This document shows, one piece after another, positions 1-9,000 of a stretch of 64,000 nt of DNA. The DNA is from AC2028 sp002373595. GTDB taxonomy: Bacteria > Bacillota > Clostridia > Lachnospirales > Lachnospiraceae. A program made the position numbers and the translations under genes. Each line of letters starts with the position of its first letter. The first letter of the stretch is position 1. Location of the stretch: the NCBI GenBank assembly GCA_946616365.1, contig CAMOIX010000003.1, positions 1 to 64,000 on the forward strand. The letters run 5' to 3'. Under the pieces are notes generated by a model, which saw nothing but the letters and a program-made list of their open reading frames with translations, made no database searches and was not told the origin of the DNA.

Positions 1-2
1 AG

Positions 3-1448
3 TGGATCCAGCAGCAGATGCTCGATCGCTACAATGTAGAAGTTGAGTTCATCACCGTTGGTCGTTGGAGTGAGGGCGATGACATCGGAAATCTTCTTGC
101 AGCACAGAAAGCTCCCGATATCTGCTACACCTACAACTATGGACAGATCCAGACCTACGCTAACATGGGCGGTATCATTGATCTCGCTCCCCTTCTTGAG
201 GAGAACAAGGACCTCGTTCCCAGTATGTATGATTGGCTTGGTGACGAGCTCATCTATCAGGATCTCGATCCTACCGCAGGAACCCTTTGGGCAATCGAAG
301 GAAAGAGAAATGAGATCTGCCGTATCAACACCTTCGTTCGTAAGGATTGGCTTGACAAGCTTAGCTTAAAAGAGCCCACCAACAAGCAGGAGTTTGAGGA
401 TATGCTCATTGCCTTCAGAGACAATGCAGATACCCTTCTCGGAGCAGACGCTTCCAAGATGGTCCCCTTCTCCATCTCCACTGATGTAGGCTGGAGAGCA
501 GCTAACCTTATCGAGTCCTTCATGGACCCCAATATCACTGACAAAGAGTACTATGTAAACGGATACGATGACAGAAAGTTCACCGAGAACGGAACCAAGG
601 AAGCTATCAGACTTCTTAACAAGTGGTACAACGACGGACTTATCTGGAAAGATTTCGCAGTTACCGATGCTACTACCAGCACCGAGGATGACATGATCAA
701 GGCCGGATTTGTCGGAGCATTCATCCACAACTATGACTATCCTTTCCGTGGCGGCAAGGATTCCATCAACGCTACCCTCGCTGCACAGTTCGGCGACGAT
801 GCTAAGTTCGTAGCAGTTAACTGCTTCGAGGACAAGAATGGCGGATACAACAAGTACAGCTATTCCAACAGCGGAGACCGTAAGGTATTTTTCCCCGCTA
901 CCAATGACGAGCCCATCGCTTCACTTTGCTACCTTGAGTTCATGTCTCAGGCTGAGACTGTTCAGTACCTCCAGATCGGTGACGAAGGCGTCCTTCACAC
1001 CGTAGATGCAGCTACCGGCGCTATTGTTCTTCAGGCTCCCGATGAGGCTCATCACGATTGGTATCAGAACTCCGGTAAGAACATCGACATGACCATCAAC
1101 TGCAACGGACTCAGACTTGCTACTCCTGAGCTCACCACCCTTTCACTTGCTTACACCTACTCGGATGTAGATCCTGAGGATGTTAAGAAGGCAATCGAGG
1201 TAGCTTCTAAGGATGCACAGATTCCTCCCACTCCTTCAGTTGGCGATATCGCAGCTGAGACCGAGGGAACCGACCTTGCAGGTAAGAGAGATCAGACTTA
1301 TGACAAGGCAGTTATCGCTGCAGTCGCTGATTTCGATTCTGTATGGGATGCAGGAATGAAAGAGTATCTCGCAGCAGGCGGACAGGCTATCATCAACGAG
1401 AGAACTTCCGCTTGGGAGGCTACTTACTCAGGCGATATGCTTCCTTAA
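3..1448 (+). CDS. Extracellular sugar-binding protein of an ABC transporter (family 1), 5' truncated
   Basis: This is the C-terminal 481 codons of a family-1 extracellular solute-binding protein, the lipoprotein that captures an oligosaccharide for an ABC importer. The reading frame is open to the left edge (residues WIQQQ precede the first Met), so the signal peptide and lipobox lie outside the window. The visible part has the usual lobes: an N-terminal stretch ending in an APDICYTYNYGQIQTYA segment, a long acidic middle, and a C-terminal region with conserved WDAGMKEYLAAGG. It resembles the LplA-like group of large (500-550 aa) binding proteins common in Lachnospiraceae. A terminator follows at once, so the gene is last in its operon and the permeases would be upstream. 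Substrate is not predictable from this fragment. Confidence 0.85.
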   Translation, partial: WIQQQMLDRYNVEVEFITVGRWSEGDDIGNLLAAQKAPDICYTYNYGQIQTYANMGGIIDLAPLLEENKDLVPSMYDWLGDELIYQDLDPTAGTLWAIEGKRNEICRINTFVRKDWLDKLSLKEPTNKQEFEDMLIAFRDNADTLLGADASKMVPFSISTDVGWRAANLIESFMDPNITDKEYYVNGYDDRKFTENGTKEAIRLLNKWYNDGLIWKDFAVTDATTSTEDDMIKAGFVGAFIHNYDYPFRGGKDSINATLAAQFGDDAKFVAVNCFEDKNGGYNKYSYSNSGDRKVFFPATNDEPIASLCYLEFMSQAETVQYLQIGDEGVLHTVDAATGAIVLQAPDEAHHDWYQNSGKNIDMTINCNGLRLATPELTTLSLAYTYSDVDPEDVKKAIEVASKDAQIPPTPSVGDIAAETEGTDLAGKRDQTYDKAVIAAVADFDSVWDAGMKEYLAAGGQAIINERTSAWEATYSGDMLP

Positions 1449-1483
1449 TCACAGCTGATACAAAGGAAAGTTAACACTAAGAC

Positions 1484-1516
1484 GGGGCTCCGCATATGCG
1501 GGGCCCTGTTTCTTTT
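1484..1516 (+). terminator. Intrinsic terminator of the binding-protein operon
   Basis: A GGGCTCCGC / GCGGGGCCC stem (one G-U pair, short AT-rich loop) is followed by TGTTTCTTTT. It lies 36 bases after the stop codon of the binding protein and before the htrA promoter region. Confidence 0.85.
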
Positions 1517-1615
1517 CACCGAAAGAAAATATAAAAGACACAATTTCGTCACATTATTATCTTATACTGTGCTCATAACAAAAGAGGGCATAAGCTCCTC
1601 GGACGGGAGGATATG

Positions 1616-3046
1616 ATGGACGATTATCAGAAGTACGTTAGTAACATGTATGGCGAAGGAAACGGACAGGGAACTCAGAACGGATATACCGCACAGAATC
1701 CCCAACCGGCAATGCAGCCTGTATATACACCGCAAACACCGGTAAAGAAAAGTAAGAAGAAAGGTGCTTTTGGAAAGGCTGTGTTGGCATGTGTCCTGGG
1801 TCTTGCATTCGGGGCAAGTGCAGGAGGAGGATTCTATGCAGTCAATCTCGCTACCGGTTCATTCGGAAACTCAGGTAATAAAGAAGTCATAACGCAGAAT
1901 GCGGATGATCAGGCGGCTGCAGATCCGATCTCAAATTTCGGACAGGAAGATGAGGGAGAGGGTGCACAGGAATCATCCGATCAGGCACAGGTGACTCCTT
2001 CGGGAAATACGGCAGGATCTGTTAGCACGCTCCTTAGCAGTGCCAAGATGGATGTCAGTGATGTTGCAAGGAGTACGATGCCTTCGATGGTATGCATCAC
2101 CGAGTACTACACGAATACGACATACAACTTCTTTGGCGGTTCATACACACAGGAAGTGCCTGCATCGGGAAGCGGTATCATAATAGGTGAGACAGATGAC
2201 GAATATCTGATCGTCACCAATAATCATGTGGTCAAGGATGCCAACAAGCTCGAAGTAATATTCTTTAACGATACTACGGTTAACGCAAGCATCAAAGGAA
2301 CTGATAAGAAGCGGGATATAGCCGTAGTTGCCGTTCAGAAAGGTGATGTAGACCCGGACACCAGGAGCGCGATAACGATCGCAAAGATCGGTGACAGCGA
2401 TAAGCTTGAACTCGGCGAGGAGGTTGTCGCCATTGGAAATGCACTCGGATACGGCCTGTCCGTAACTAACGGAGTTGTAAGTGCGCTTGATCGCGAGATG
2501 CAGACCGAGGACGGATATACCAATACATTCATCCAGACAAATGCAGCGATAAATCCCGGTAATTCCGGCGGAGCACTCCTCAATATGAAGGGTGAGGTCG
2601 TCGGTATCAACTCCAACAAGCTTGGAGGTACAACGGTAGAAGGCATGGGTTATGCGATACCGGTTTCTTCGGTAACCGAACTTATCAGCAGCTTGATAGA
2701 GAAGAGCTCGCGCACGGTTTATTCCGATGAGGATATGGGATATATCGGCATCAAACTTCAGACCATAGACTCACAGACATCCGCATATTACAGGATCCCT
2801 GTCGGAATATATGTAACAGATGTAATAGAGGATACCGGTGCGGAGAAAGCGGGACTTAGGAAAGGCGATGTCATAACCGGATTTGCCGGAGAGGAGATAG
2901 AGAGCTATTCAGATCTGCAGAATGTAACCAAGTACTATACAGTGGGAGATGAGGTGGAAGTAGTATATATGCGCCTCGAAAACGGTGAATACCATGAGGA
3001 AAAGGTCATGCTGACCCTGGGTAAGAAGCCTGCCGATATGGGCTGA
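1616..3046 (+). CDS. htrA: Membrane-anchored HtrA/DegP-type serine protease with PDZ domain
   Basis: Trypsin-like S1C protease expected to act on misfolded proteins outside the membrane. Counting from the ATG at 1613, a low-complexity Gln/Pro/Tyr cytoplasmic tail (1-45) and a Lys-rich stop precede one membrane helix (about 55-80), then a Glu/Gln-rich linker, the protease domain (about 145-360) and one PDZ domain (about 375-470). The catalytic triad is visible: His205 in NNHVV, Asp235 in KRDIAVV, and Ser318 in NPGNSGGALL. Two adjacent ATGs exist (1613, 1616). GGGAGG ends at 1610, leaving only 2 bases to the first and 5 to the second, so the second is chosen. A possible -10 (TATACT, 1563-1568) lies upstream with no good -35. 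The gene is monocistronic, followed by a new promoter. Confidence 0.93.
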   Translation: MDDYQKYVSNMYGEGNGQGTQNGYTAQNPQPAMQPVYTPQTPVKKSKKKGAFGKAVLACVLGLAFGASAGGGFYAVNLATGSFGNSGNKEVITQNADDQAAADPISNFGQEDEGEGAQESSDQAQVTPSGNTAGSVSTLLSSAKMDVSDVARSTMPSMVCITEYYTNTTYNFFGGSYTQEVPASGSGIIIGETDDEYLIVTNNHVVKDANKLEVIFFNDTTVNASIKGTDKKRDIAVVAVQKGDVDPDTRSAITIAKIGDSDKLELGEEVVAIGNALGYGLSVTNGVVSALDREMQTEDGYTNTFIQTNAAINPGNSGGALLNMKGEVVGINSNKLGGTTVEGMGYAIPVSSVTELISSLIEKSSRTVYSDEDMGYIGIKLQTIDSQTSAYYRIPVGIYVTDVIEDTGAEKAGLRKGDVITGFAGEEIESYSDLQNVTKYYTVGDEVEVVYMRLENGEYHEEKVMLTLGKKPADMG

Positions 3047-3074
3047 TGGATGTAGTTTTAAAAACTACGTCACC

Positions 3075-3103
3075 TTGACACAAAAAACTGTATAAAGTAT
3101 AAT
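3075..3103 (+). promoter_or_regulatory. Near-consensus sigma-A promoter for the acyltransferase/GT8 operon
   Basis: TTGACA (3075-3080), a 17-base spacer and TATAAT (3098-3103) match both hexamers exactly. Transcription would start near 3110, inside or just before the hairpin at 3108-3130. A perfect GTAGTTTT/AAAACTAC palindrome lies just upstream. Confidence 0.85.
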
Positions 3104-3107
3104 TTTT

Positions 3108-3130
3108 GGGTGGTCCGATGCGGGCCACCC
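3108..3130 (+). promoter_or_regulatory. Hairpin at the predicted 5' end of the transcript
   Basis: GGGTGGTCC and GGGCCACCC pair over nine positions (one G-U or mismatch position) around the loop GATGC, followed by GATTTTAT. It begins at the predicted +1 of the promoter at 3075-3103. It could stabilise the 5' end of the mRNA or act as a weak terminator for htrA read-through; the T-run is short. Confidence 0.55.
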
Positions 3131-3138
3131 GATTTTAT

Positions 3139-3930
3139 ATGAGTACGGAAAAACGGGTTATTTACTACCGCGATGAACTGAATGATGAATTCTCAAGCGC
3201 TGTCATAACACCTCGAAAGATCGACGGCTCATACCGTTATTTAAGAGATGGTTACATGGGGCGCTTTATTCATTTTATACTGTATCGCATTATAGCTGCT
3301 CCTTTGGCCAAGGCCTGGCTCAGGCTGTATTTTGGGCATAGGATCATCGGTGATAAACCGGGCAGGAGAGAAAAAGGAGCATTCTATATTTACGGGAATC
3401 ATACGCATTTTATGGCGGATGCACTCATGCCGACGATGGTCGGATCGCCGCGGGATATATATGTCATCGTTAATCCCGAAAATGTATCAATGCCCGTACT
3501 GGGAAGGATGACACCCTATATGGGCGCGTTGCCGCTCCCTGCCGATACGGAAAGTACCGGGAATTTCTTAAGAGCTGTCAGGAAGCTCGAGAGCAGGGGA
3601 TACGGTATAGCGATATATCCGGAGGCACATATATGGCCGTACTATACTGATATCAGACCCTTTACGGAGAAGTCTTTCAGGTATCCGGCACAGAGTGACC
3701 TGCCGGTATACTGTTTTACGGATACGTATCAGAAAAGACGATTCCGGAAGACACCGAGACTGGTCACCTATATAGACGGACCGTTCAGAGCGGATGAGAC
3801 GCTTAAGGTAAAAGATAAGCAAAATGTACTGCGTGATGCGGTCTATAATGCTATGAAACAAAGATCGGAAAACAGTGATATCGAGATGATCCGATATGTA
3901 AAGAGCACAGAAGCAGACGGTGAAGCATGA
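3139..3930 (+). CDS. PlsC-like glycerolipid/acyl acyltransferase
   Basis: A 263-residue protein of the lysophosphatidic acid acyltransferase (PlsC) superfamily, which transfers acyl groups at the membrane. One hydrophobic segment near residues 40-65 precedes the motif block GNHTHFMADALMP and the later YPEAHIWPYYTD block that matches the family's PEG motif region. The His-Asp spacing is odd: His88 and Asp94 are five residues apart and His90 and Asp94 three, whereas the classic motif is HX4D. A TTG at 3106 would add 11 residues, but it lies upstream of the predicted transcription start, so ATG 3139 is used. No strong SD is seen. The stop overlaps the next start (ATGA). Confidence 0.75.
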   Translation: MSTEKRVIYYRDELNDEFSSAVITPRKIDGSYRYLRDGYMGRFIHFILYRIIAAPLAKAWLRLYFGHRIIGDKPGRREKGAFYIYGNHTHFMADALMPTMVGSPRDIYVIVNPENVSMPVLGRMTPYMGALPLPADTESTGNFLRAVRKLESRGYGIAIYPEAHIWPYYTDIRPFTEKSFRYPAQSDLPVYCFTDTYQKRRFRKTPRLVTYIDGPFRADETLKVKDKQNVLRDAVYNAMKQRSENSDIEMIRYVKSTEADGEA

Positions 3931-4760
3931 TCAACATTTTATTTGCGGGAAATGATAAGGTATTTGACGGCATAATGACATGCCTGCTTTCGATACTTAA
4001 GAGGTCGAATGATCCCGCGCTTAACGTATATATCTATACGATGAATCTTACCGAAGTAAAGCCGGAATACACCGCCATCTCAGAGGAGAAGGCGGGCTTT
4101 CTTGACAGTCTTGTAAAGAGATACAACAAAGAAAGCAGTGTGCGTGCGGTAGATGTCACCGAGTATTATAAGAAATATTTTGGCGGCGGACCCAATGAAG
4201 GAGCATACTGTACTCCTTATACGCTCCTCAGACTCCTGGCGGATGTCGTGCCCGATATGCCGGAAAAACTGCTGTATCTCGATGCGGATCTGATGTTCAA
4301 CCGCGGGATAGAACTTCTGTATGATATCGATGTCGAAGGATACGAATATGCGGCTGCAAGGGATCATTACGGCAAGTATCTCGTGAGTCCCAATTTCATA
4401 AATGCGGGAGTGCTTCTCCTTAACATGAAGGAGATAGGGAACACCGGACTCTTTGTAAAATCGAGAGATCTTCTTGCAAGGAAGAAACTTCTCTTTGCGG
4501 ATGAGAGCGCGATATGGAGATGCTCTTCCAAAAAGAAGATGCTGCCGCAGAAATTCAATGATCAGAAATTCCTTCACAAGTCCACTGTGGTCAGACATTT
4601 TTCAAAGAGACTGTTCTACCTTCCGTACCCGCACACGGATAATATCAAGCCGTGGATGGTCACCAAGGTCCACAGGATCTTCGGATATGATGAGTTTGAC
4701 GATTGTCTTTATGAATATATTTACCTTAAGAGAGCTTTTGAGGATGGGAGCATCAAATGA
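3927..4760 (+). CDS. Family 8 glycosyltransferase (GT8)
   Basis: A 277-residue GT-A fold retaining glycosyltransferase similar to bacterial lipopolysaccharide/lipooligosaccharide galactosyl- or glucosyltransferases. The nucleotide-sugar and metal-binding DXD motif is in YLDADLMFN (about residues 119-127). It is followed by the INAGVLLLNM block typical of GT8 and a late H/KPW region (HTDNIKPWM). The start ATG overlaps the previous stop by four bases and its own stop overlaps the next ATG the same way, so the three genes are translationally coupled. The acceptor is unknown; acyltransferase neighbours suggest a glycolipid or acylated surface glycan. Confidence 0.85.
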   Translation: MINILFAGNDKVFDGIMTCLLSILKRSNDPALNVYIYTMNLTEVKPEYTAISEEKAGFLDSLVKRYNKESSVRAVDVTEYYKKYFGGGPNEGAYCTPYTLLRLLADVVPDMPEKLLYLDADLMFNRGIELLYDIDVEGYEYAAARDHYGKYLVSPNFINAGVLLLNMKEIGNTGLFVKSRDLLARKKLLFADESAIWRCSSKKKMLPQKFNDQKFLHKSTVVRHFSKRLFYLPYPHTDNIKPWMVTKVHRIFGYDEFDDCLYEYIYLKRAFEDGSIK

Positions 4761-6529
4761 AAAAGATCATACCGGTTTTCTTTGCGACTGATGCAAAGTA
4801 TCTGAAATATACTGCGGTATCGCTGAGATCTCTCATGGATAACGCCAGGCAGGATGCGATCTATCGTATCCATATCCTTAGTGCGGATATCTATTTCGAG
4901 CAGGAAAAAGAAATATACGATATGACAGGCGGCGATGAGCGCTTTGAGATCAGATTTGTCGATGTGACGGAGAGACTTGAAGGGATAGCGGAACGTCTCC
5001 CCATAAGAGACTACTACAACTACACCACATATTACAGACTGTTCATAGCGGATATGTTTCCGGGATATGACAAGGCCGTCTATATCGACAGTGATACTGT
5101 CGTACTCGGAGATGTGGCCGATCTCTATGATATAAATCTCGGAACATGTCTTGTCGGTGCGGCACACGAACAGGCGATGATGCAGACCGATGTATACGGG
5201 GAGTATGTCGAGAGATCCCTTGGCATCGGAAGGAGAGAATTTTTCAACGCAGGAGTACTCCTTATCAATTGCGATGAATTCAGGAAGGAAGATACTCTTG
5301 GAGAATTCCTTGATCTGGTAGATACATACAGCTTTGTCGTTACGCAGGATGAGGACTATCTCAATATCCTCTGCGCAAGAAGAGTACAGTGGATAGATCA
5401 GGCGTGGAATGTCGAGGTGTTTGGAGATATCACTGTGAAGAAGGAGGATTTCAAGATCATTCACTATATCATGACATCCAAGCCGTGGCATTATAAGAAT
5501 TGCAGATTCGGAGAGTATTTCTGGAGGTATGCCGTAAAGCTTCCCATGTACGATGCGCTTCAAAATGAACTTGAATCCTATACGGATGAGGACAGGAGAA
5601 GGGACAAAGAGTCGATGAAGAAACTCTTGCAGACTGCAAGGTATGAGACCGAAAAGGAAAACAATTATCTGAACATGGTAAAGGGCGGAGTCGCAAAGTC
5701 AAAGGACAGACTGGAGATCCTCGACCGCATAGCGCAATTTGAGAGGGAAGGCAGATTTGATGAGGACGTGGAGAACGATCCTCCGACCAAGGAACTCCTG
5801 CCTGAGCAGATAGATTACCTGAGAAGGAAACCATCGAGCAGGATAAAGAGAAAATTGGCATATTCGGTTGCGAGAAGATTCGTCAACAAACTGATAGCCG
5901 ATAAGAAACTGATAATCAAAGAGATCAAGGGAATAGAGAACTATTCGTCTTTAAAAAGCGGCGCTGTGATCACATGCAATCATTTCAATGCATATGACAG
6001 TTTTGCGATGCAGCTCGCATATGAGGCATCGGGACAGAAAAAGCGCAGATTCTACCGCGTGATAAGAGAGGGAAATTACACGAGCTTCCCCGGATTCTAT
6101 GGGATGCTTATGAGGAACTGTGATACATTTCCCCTTAGCTCCAACAAAGAGACCCTCCGCAAGTTTTCGAAATCGGTGGATGCGGTACTCAGGAGAGGCG
6201 ATTTTCTCCTTATTTACCCTGAACAGAGCATGTGGTGGAATTATCGCAAACCCAAGCCTCTTAAGCAGGGAGGTTTTACCTTCGCGGTGAGAAATTCGGT
6301 TCCTGTATTACCGTGCTTTATCACTATGGAAGACAGTGATATACTTGGAGATGACGGTTTCTATGTACAGGAATATACTATACATATCGGAGCACCCATC
6401 TATCCCGATCCCGGGAAGAGCCGCAAGGAAAATATCAGGATGATGATGGATGCCAATGCCGCATACTGGAGAGAGGTCTACGAATCTACCTACGGAGTCA
6501 GACTGTCTTACAGCGAAAGCATCGGATGA
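4757..6529 (+). CDS. Fusion protein: GT8 glycosyltransferase plus PlsC-type acyltransferase
   Basis: One uninterrupted 590-codon frame joins two enzymes. Residues 1-275 are a GT8 domain with DXD in YIDSDTVVLGDV, the FNAGVLLINCDEF block and the family's late HYIMTSKPWHY signature. A charged linker (about 280-370) leads to a PlsC-type acyltransferase with canonical His409-X4-Asp414 in NHFNAYD and the YPEQSMWWNYRKP motif. Both halves repeat the activities of the two upstream genes, so the operon encodes each activity twice, once alone and once fused. The likely role is stepwise glycosylation and acylation of a membrane glycolipid or surface polymer; this is inference from domains only. The SD is within the upstream gene. 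Confidence 0.87.
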   Translation: MKKIIPVFFATDAKYLKYTAVSLRSLMDNARQDAIYRIHILSADIYFEQEKEIYDMTGGDERFEIRFVDVTERLEGIAERLPIRDYYNYTTYYRLFIADMFPGYDKAVYIDSDTVVLGDVADLYDINLGTCLVGAAHEQAMMQTDVYGEYVERSLGIGRREFFNAGVLLINCDEFRKEDTLGEFLDLVDTYSFVVTQDEDYLNILCARRVQWIDQAWNVEVFGDITVKKEDFKIIHYIMTSKPWHYKNCRFGEYFWRYAVKLPMYDALQNELESYTDEDRRRDKESMKKLLQTARYETEKENNYLNMVKGGVAKSKDRLEILDRIAQFEREGRFDEDVENDPPTKELLPEQIDYLRRKPSSRIKRKLAYSVARRFVNKLIADKKLIIKEIKGIENYSSLKSGAVITCNHFNAYDSFAMQLAYEASGQKKRRFYRVIREGNYTSFPGFYGMLMRNCDTFPLSSNKETLRKFSKSVDAVLRRGDFLLIYPEQSMWWNYRKPKPLKQGGFTFAVRNSVPVLPCFITMEDSDILGDDGFYVQEYTIHIGAPIYPDPGKSRKENIRMMMDANAAYWREVYESTYGVRLSYSESIG

Positions 6530-6574
6530 GAGACCCTGTCTGCAGATACTGTTTTGCGAATAACGGAGTAATAC

Positions 6575-8056
6575 ATGAACGACGATTTGGAAAAGGACGA
6601 TCTGAAGAAGGATGATCTGACTGAAGGTCATGCCGACGCATCAAAGACTGAGGATGCGGGCAAGGGCAATAACGACGATTACGAGGATGTGTGCTTCATC
6701 TGCAGACGCCCCGCGAGCAAAGCCGGAGAGATGTTCCACCTGCCCAATAATATCTGTGTATGCAACGACTGTATGCACAAGACGATGGATGCGGTCAGTC
6801 AGTTTGATTATCAGGGAATGCTCGGACCTGTGTCCGGCATGCCCGTAATGCCCGGGACAGGTGATGATGGGAAAGGAAATCCCATGGGCGGGTTCCCGGG
6901 CTTTAGTTTTATCAATCTTGCAAACCTTCGCGGTGACGGAGGGATCCCCAACAAGCAAAAACTGAAAAAGAAAAAAGAGGGCGGGCAGGTGCCTGTTATC
7001 GATATAAAGAACATCCCGGCGCCTCATCGTATCAAGGAGAGCCTGGACCAGTATGTCGTGGGACAGGAACATGCTAAAAAGGTTATGAGCGTTGCTGTGT
7101 ACAATCACTATAAGAGGGTTGCTACCGGTACGATGGATGAGATAGAGATCGAGAAATCCAACATGCTGATGATAGGACCTACGGGATGCGGAAAGACATA
7201 TCTCGTAAGGACCCTGGCCAGACTCCTGGATGTTCCGCTTGCTATTGCGGATGCGACGTCACTCACGGAAGCCGGATACATAGGAGACGATATAGAGAGC
7301 GTTATTTCAAAACTCCTTGCCGCAGCGGATAATGATGTGGAGCGTGCGGAAAGAGGCATAGTCTTCATAGACGAGATAGACAAGATCGCAAAAAAGAAAG
7401 ACACCCACACCAGAGATGTATCCGGAGAAAGCGTTCAGCAGGGAATGCTCAAACTCCTGGAGGGAGCCGAAGTGGAAGTTCCCGTCGGCGCATCCAGCAA
7501 AGGTGCCATGGTCCCGCTTGCAACCGTAAATACGAGAAATATTCTTTTTATCTGCGGAGGTGCATTTCCGGATCTGGATGTTATAATAAAGGAGCGTCTC
7601 ACAAAGTCGTCTTCGATGGGATTTGAGTCGGAGCTTAAGGATAAATATGACAAGGATACGGATATTCTGTCCAAGGTTACGACCGAGGATATACGGAAGT
7701 TCGGAATGATACCGGAGTTTATCGGCAGACTCCCGATCATATTTACACTTCAGAGTCTCTCAAAAGAGATGCTCGTAAGGATCCTCAAAGAGCCGAAAAA
7801 TGCAATACTCAAGCAGTATCAGAAACTGCTCGAGCTCGATGAAGTAAAACTGGAATTTACCGATGATGCGCTTGAGGCGATCGCTGAAAAGGCTCTCGAG
7901 AGAGATACCGGAGCGAGAGCGCTCAGATCGATAATCGAGGAATTCATGCTTGATATCATGTATGAGATCCCGAAGGACGAGAGCATCGGAACCGTTACCA
8001 TAAACGCTGATTATATTAACGGTAATGGCGGTCCTGTTATCGGATTGCGAGGATAG
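6575..8056 (+). CDS. clpX: ATP-dependent Clp protease ATP-binding subunit ClpX
   Basis: AAA+ unfoldase that recognises substrates and feeds them to ClpP. The N-terminal zinc-binding domain has Cys40-X2-Cys43 and Cys63-X2-Cys66. Walker A is GPTGCGKT (201-208) and Walker B is IVFIDEIDKI, followed by a HTRDVSGESVQQGMLKLLEG block characteristic of ClpX, and the C-terminal small domain with DTGARALRSIIE. At 493 residues it is longer than the usual 410-430: there is an acidic Asp/Lys/Glu-rich extension of about 38 residues before the zinc finger and a Gly/Pro/Met-rich insert (about 85-145) before the AAA core. SD is ACGGAG. clpP is not adjacent; carbamate kinase follows after 8 bases. Confidence 0.97.
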   Translation: MNDDLEKDDLKKDDLTEGHADASKTEDAGKGNNDDYEDVCFICRRPASKAGEMFHLPNNICVCNDCMHKTMDAVSQFDYQGMLGPVSGMPVMPGTGDDGKGNPMGGFPGFSFINLANLRGDGGIPNKQKLKKKKEGGQVPVIDIKNIPAPHRIKESLDQYVVGQEHAKKVMSVAVYNHYKRVATGTMDEIEIEKSNMLMIGPTGCGKTYLVRTLARLLDVPLAIADATSLTEAGYIGDDIESVISKLLAAADNDVERAERGIVFIDEIDKIAKKKDTHTRDVSGESVQQGMLKLLEGAEVEVPVGASSKGAMVPLATVNTRNILFICGGAFPDLDVIIKERLTKSSSMGFESELKDKYDKDTDILSKVTTEDIRKFGMIPEFIGRLPIIFTLQSLSKEMLVRILKEPKNAILKQYQKLLELDEVKLEFTDDALEAIAEKALERDTGARALRSIIEEFMLDIMYEIPKDESIGTVTINADYINGNGGPVIGLRG

Positions 8057-8064
8057 GAGAGATC

Positions 8065-9000
8065 ATGGCAAAGAAAAAAACTGTTGTTTCACTCGGACAT
8101 GAAGCACTCGGAGTAACAACTCAGGAACAGCTTGACGCCGTAAAGGTAACGGCTAAGGCATTGGCTGATCTTGCTTCGGATGACAGACAGCTGTCTATAA
8201 CACACAGCAACGGACCTCAGGTCAGTATGATACATAAGGCAATGACTGAGCTCAGACGCGTATATATCGACTATACGCCTGCTGCAATGTGCGTATGTTC
8301 GGCAATGAGCCAGGGTTACGTCGGATACGATATTCAGAATGCACTTAAGGCTGAACTTCTGTCGAGAGGCGATGCAACACCTGTCAGCACTATACTTACG
8401 CAGGTAACGGTAGACCCTTATGACGAAGCATTTTATGAGCCGACCAAGGTGATCGGACGGTATATGTCGGCAGAGGATGCCGAGGTCGAAGTAAAGAAGG
8501 GCAATTATGTCAAAGAGGATCCCGGTAAAGGATTCAGAAGAGTGGTAGCGGCACCCAAGCCGATAAAGATCGTTGAGATAGATGCGATCAGGACTCTTGC
8601 GGATGCGGGACAGATCGTCATCGCGTGCGGAGGAGGAGGTATCCCTGTCATTGAGCAAAATCATGTATTAAAGGGTGCATCGGCCGTTATAGAGAAGGAT
8701 GCTATAGCCGGAAAACTTGCATCGGATCTTAAAGCCGACGAGCTCGTGATATTAACGAGCGTCCCCTGCGTATACAAAGATTTTGACAAAGAAAATAAAA
8801 CGCCCATCGAAAAGATGAGCGTCAGTGAAGCAAAAAAGCTTGCTGAAGAGGGACAGTTCGAAGCCGGAACAATGCTTCCCAAGATTGAAGCTGCCATTGA
8901 GTATCTGTCAAATGTTCCGGAAGGAAAAGTGATCATTACATCGATAACGGCATCAGACGATGCGCTCAAGGGCAAGGCCGGCACAGTTATCACTGCCTGA
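8065..9000 (+). CDS. arcC: Carbamate kinase
   Basis: A 311-residue amino acid kinase family enzyme that interconverts carbamoyl phosphate plus ADP with carbamate plus ATP, normally the ATP-yielding last step of arginine, agmatine or purine-derived carbamoyl phosphate breakdown. Supporting motifs are the SHGNGPQV-equivalent THSNGPQVSMIHKA near residue 50, ACGGGGIPVI near 190, and the VIEKDAIAGKLASDLKADELVILTSV block split over the ATP site. No arginine deiminase or ornithine transcarbamylase gene is in the window. It sits 8 bases after clpX with an AGGAGAG SD, so the two are cotranscribed. Its stop codon abuts the stop codon of the convergent ATPase gene. Confidence 0.93.
   Translation: MAKKKTVVSLGHEALGVTTQEQLDAVKVTAKALADLASDDRQLSITHSNGPQVSMIHKAMTELRRVYIDYTPAAMCVCSAMSQGYVGYDIQNALKAELLSRGDATPVSTILTQVTVDPYDEAFYEPTKVIGRYMSAEDAEVEVKKGNYVKEDPGKGFRRVVAAPKPIKIVEIDAIRTLADAGQIVIACGGGGIPVIEQNHVLKGASAVIEKDAIAGKLASDLKADELVILTSVPCVYKDFDKENKTPIEKMSVSEAKKLAEEGQFEAGTMLPKIEAAIEYLSNVPEGKVIITSITASDDALKGKAGTVITA

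Noticed and set aside
1563..1568. Full promoter for htrA
   Set aside because: Only a -10-like TATACT is present; no acceptable -35 at 16-18 bases, so it is mentioned under the gene and not listed.
3106..3138. TTG start giving a longer PlsC-like protein
   Set aside because: It lies at or before the predicted transcription start and inside a hairpin; ATG 3139 gives the normal N-terminus.
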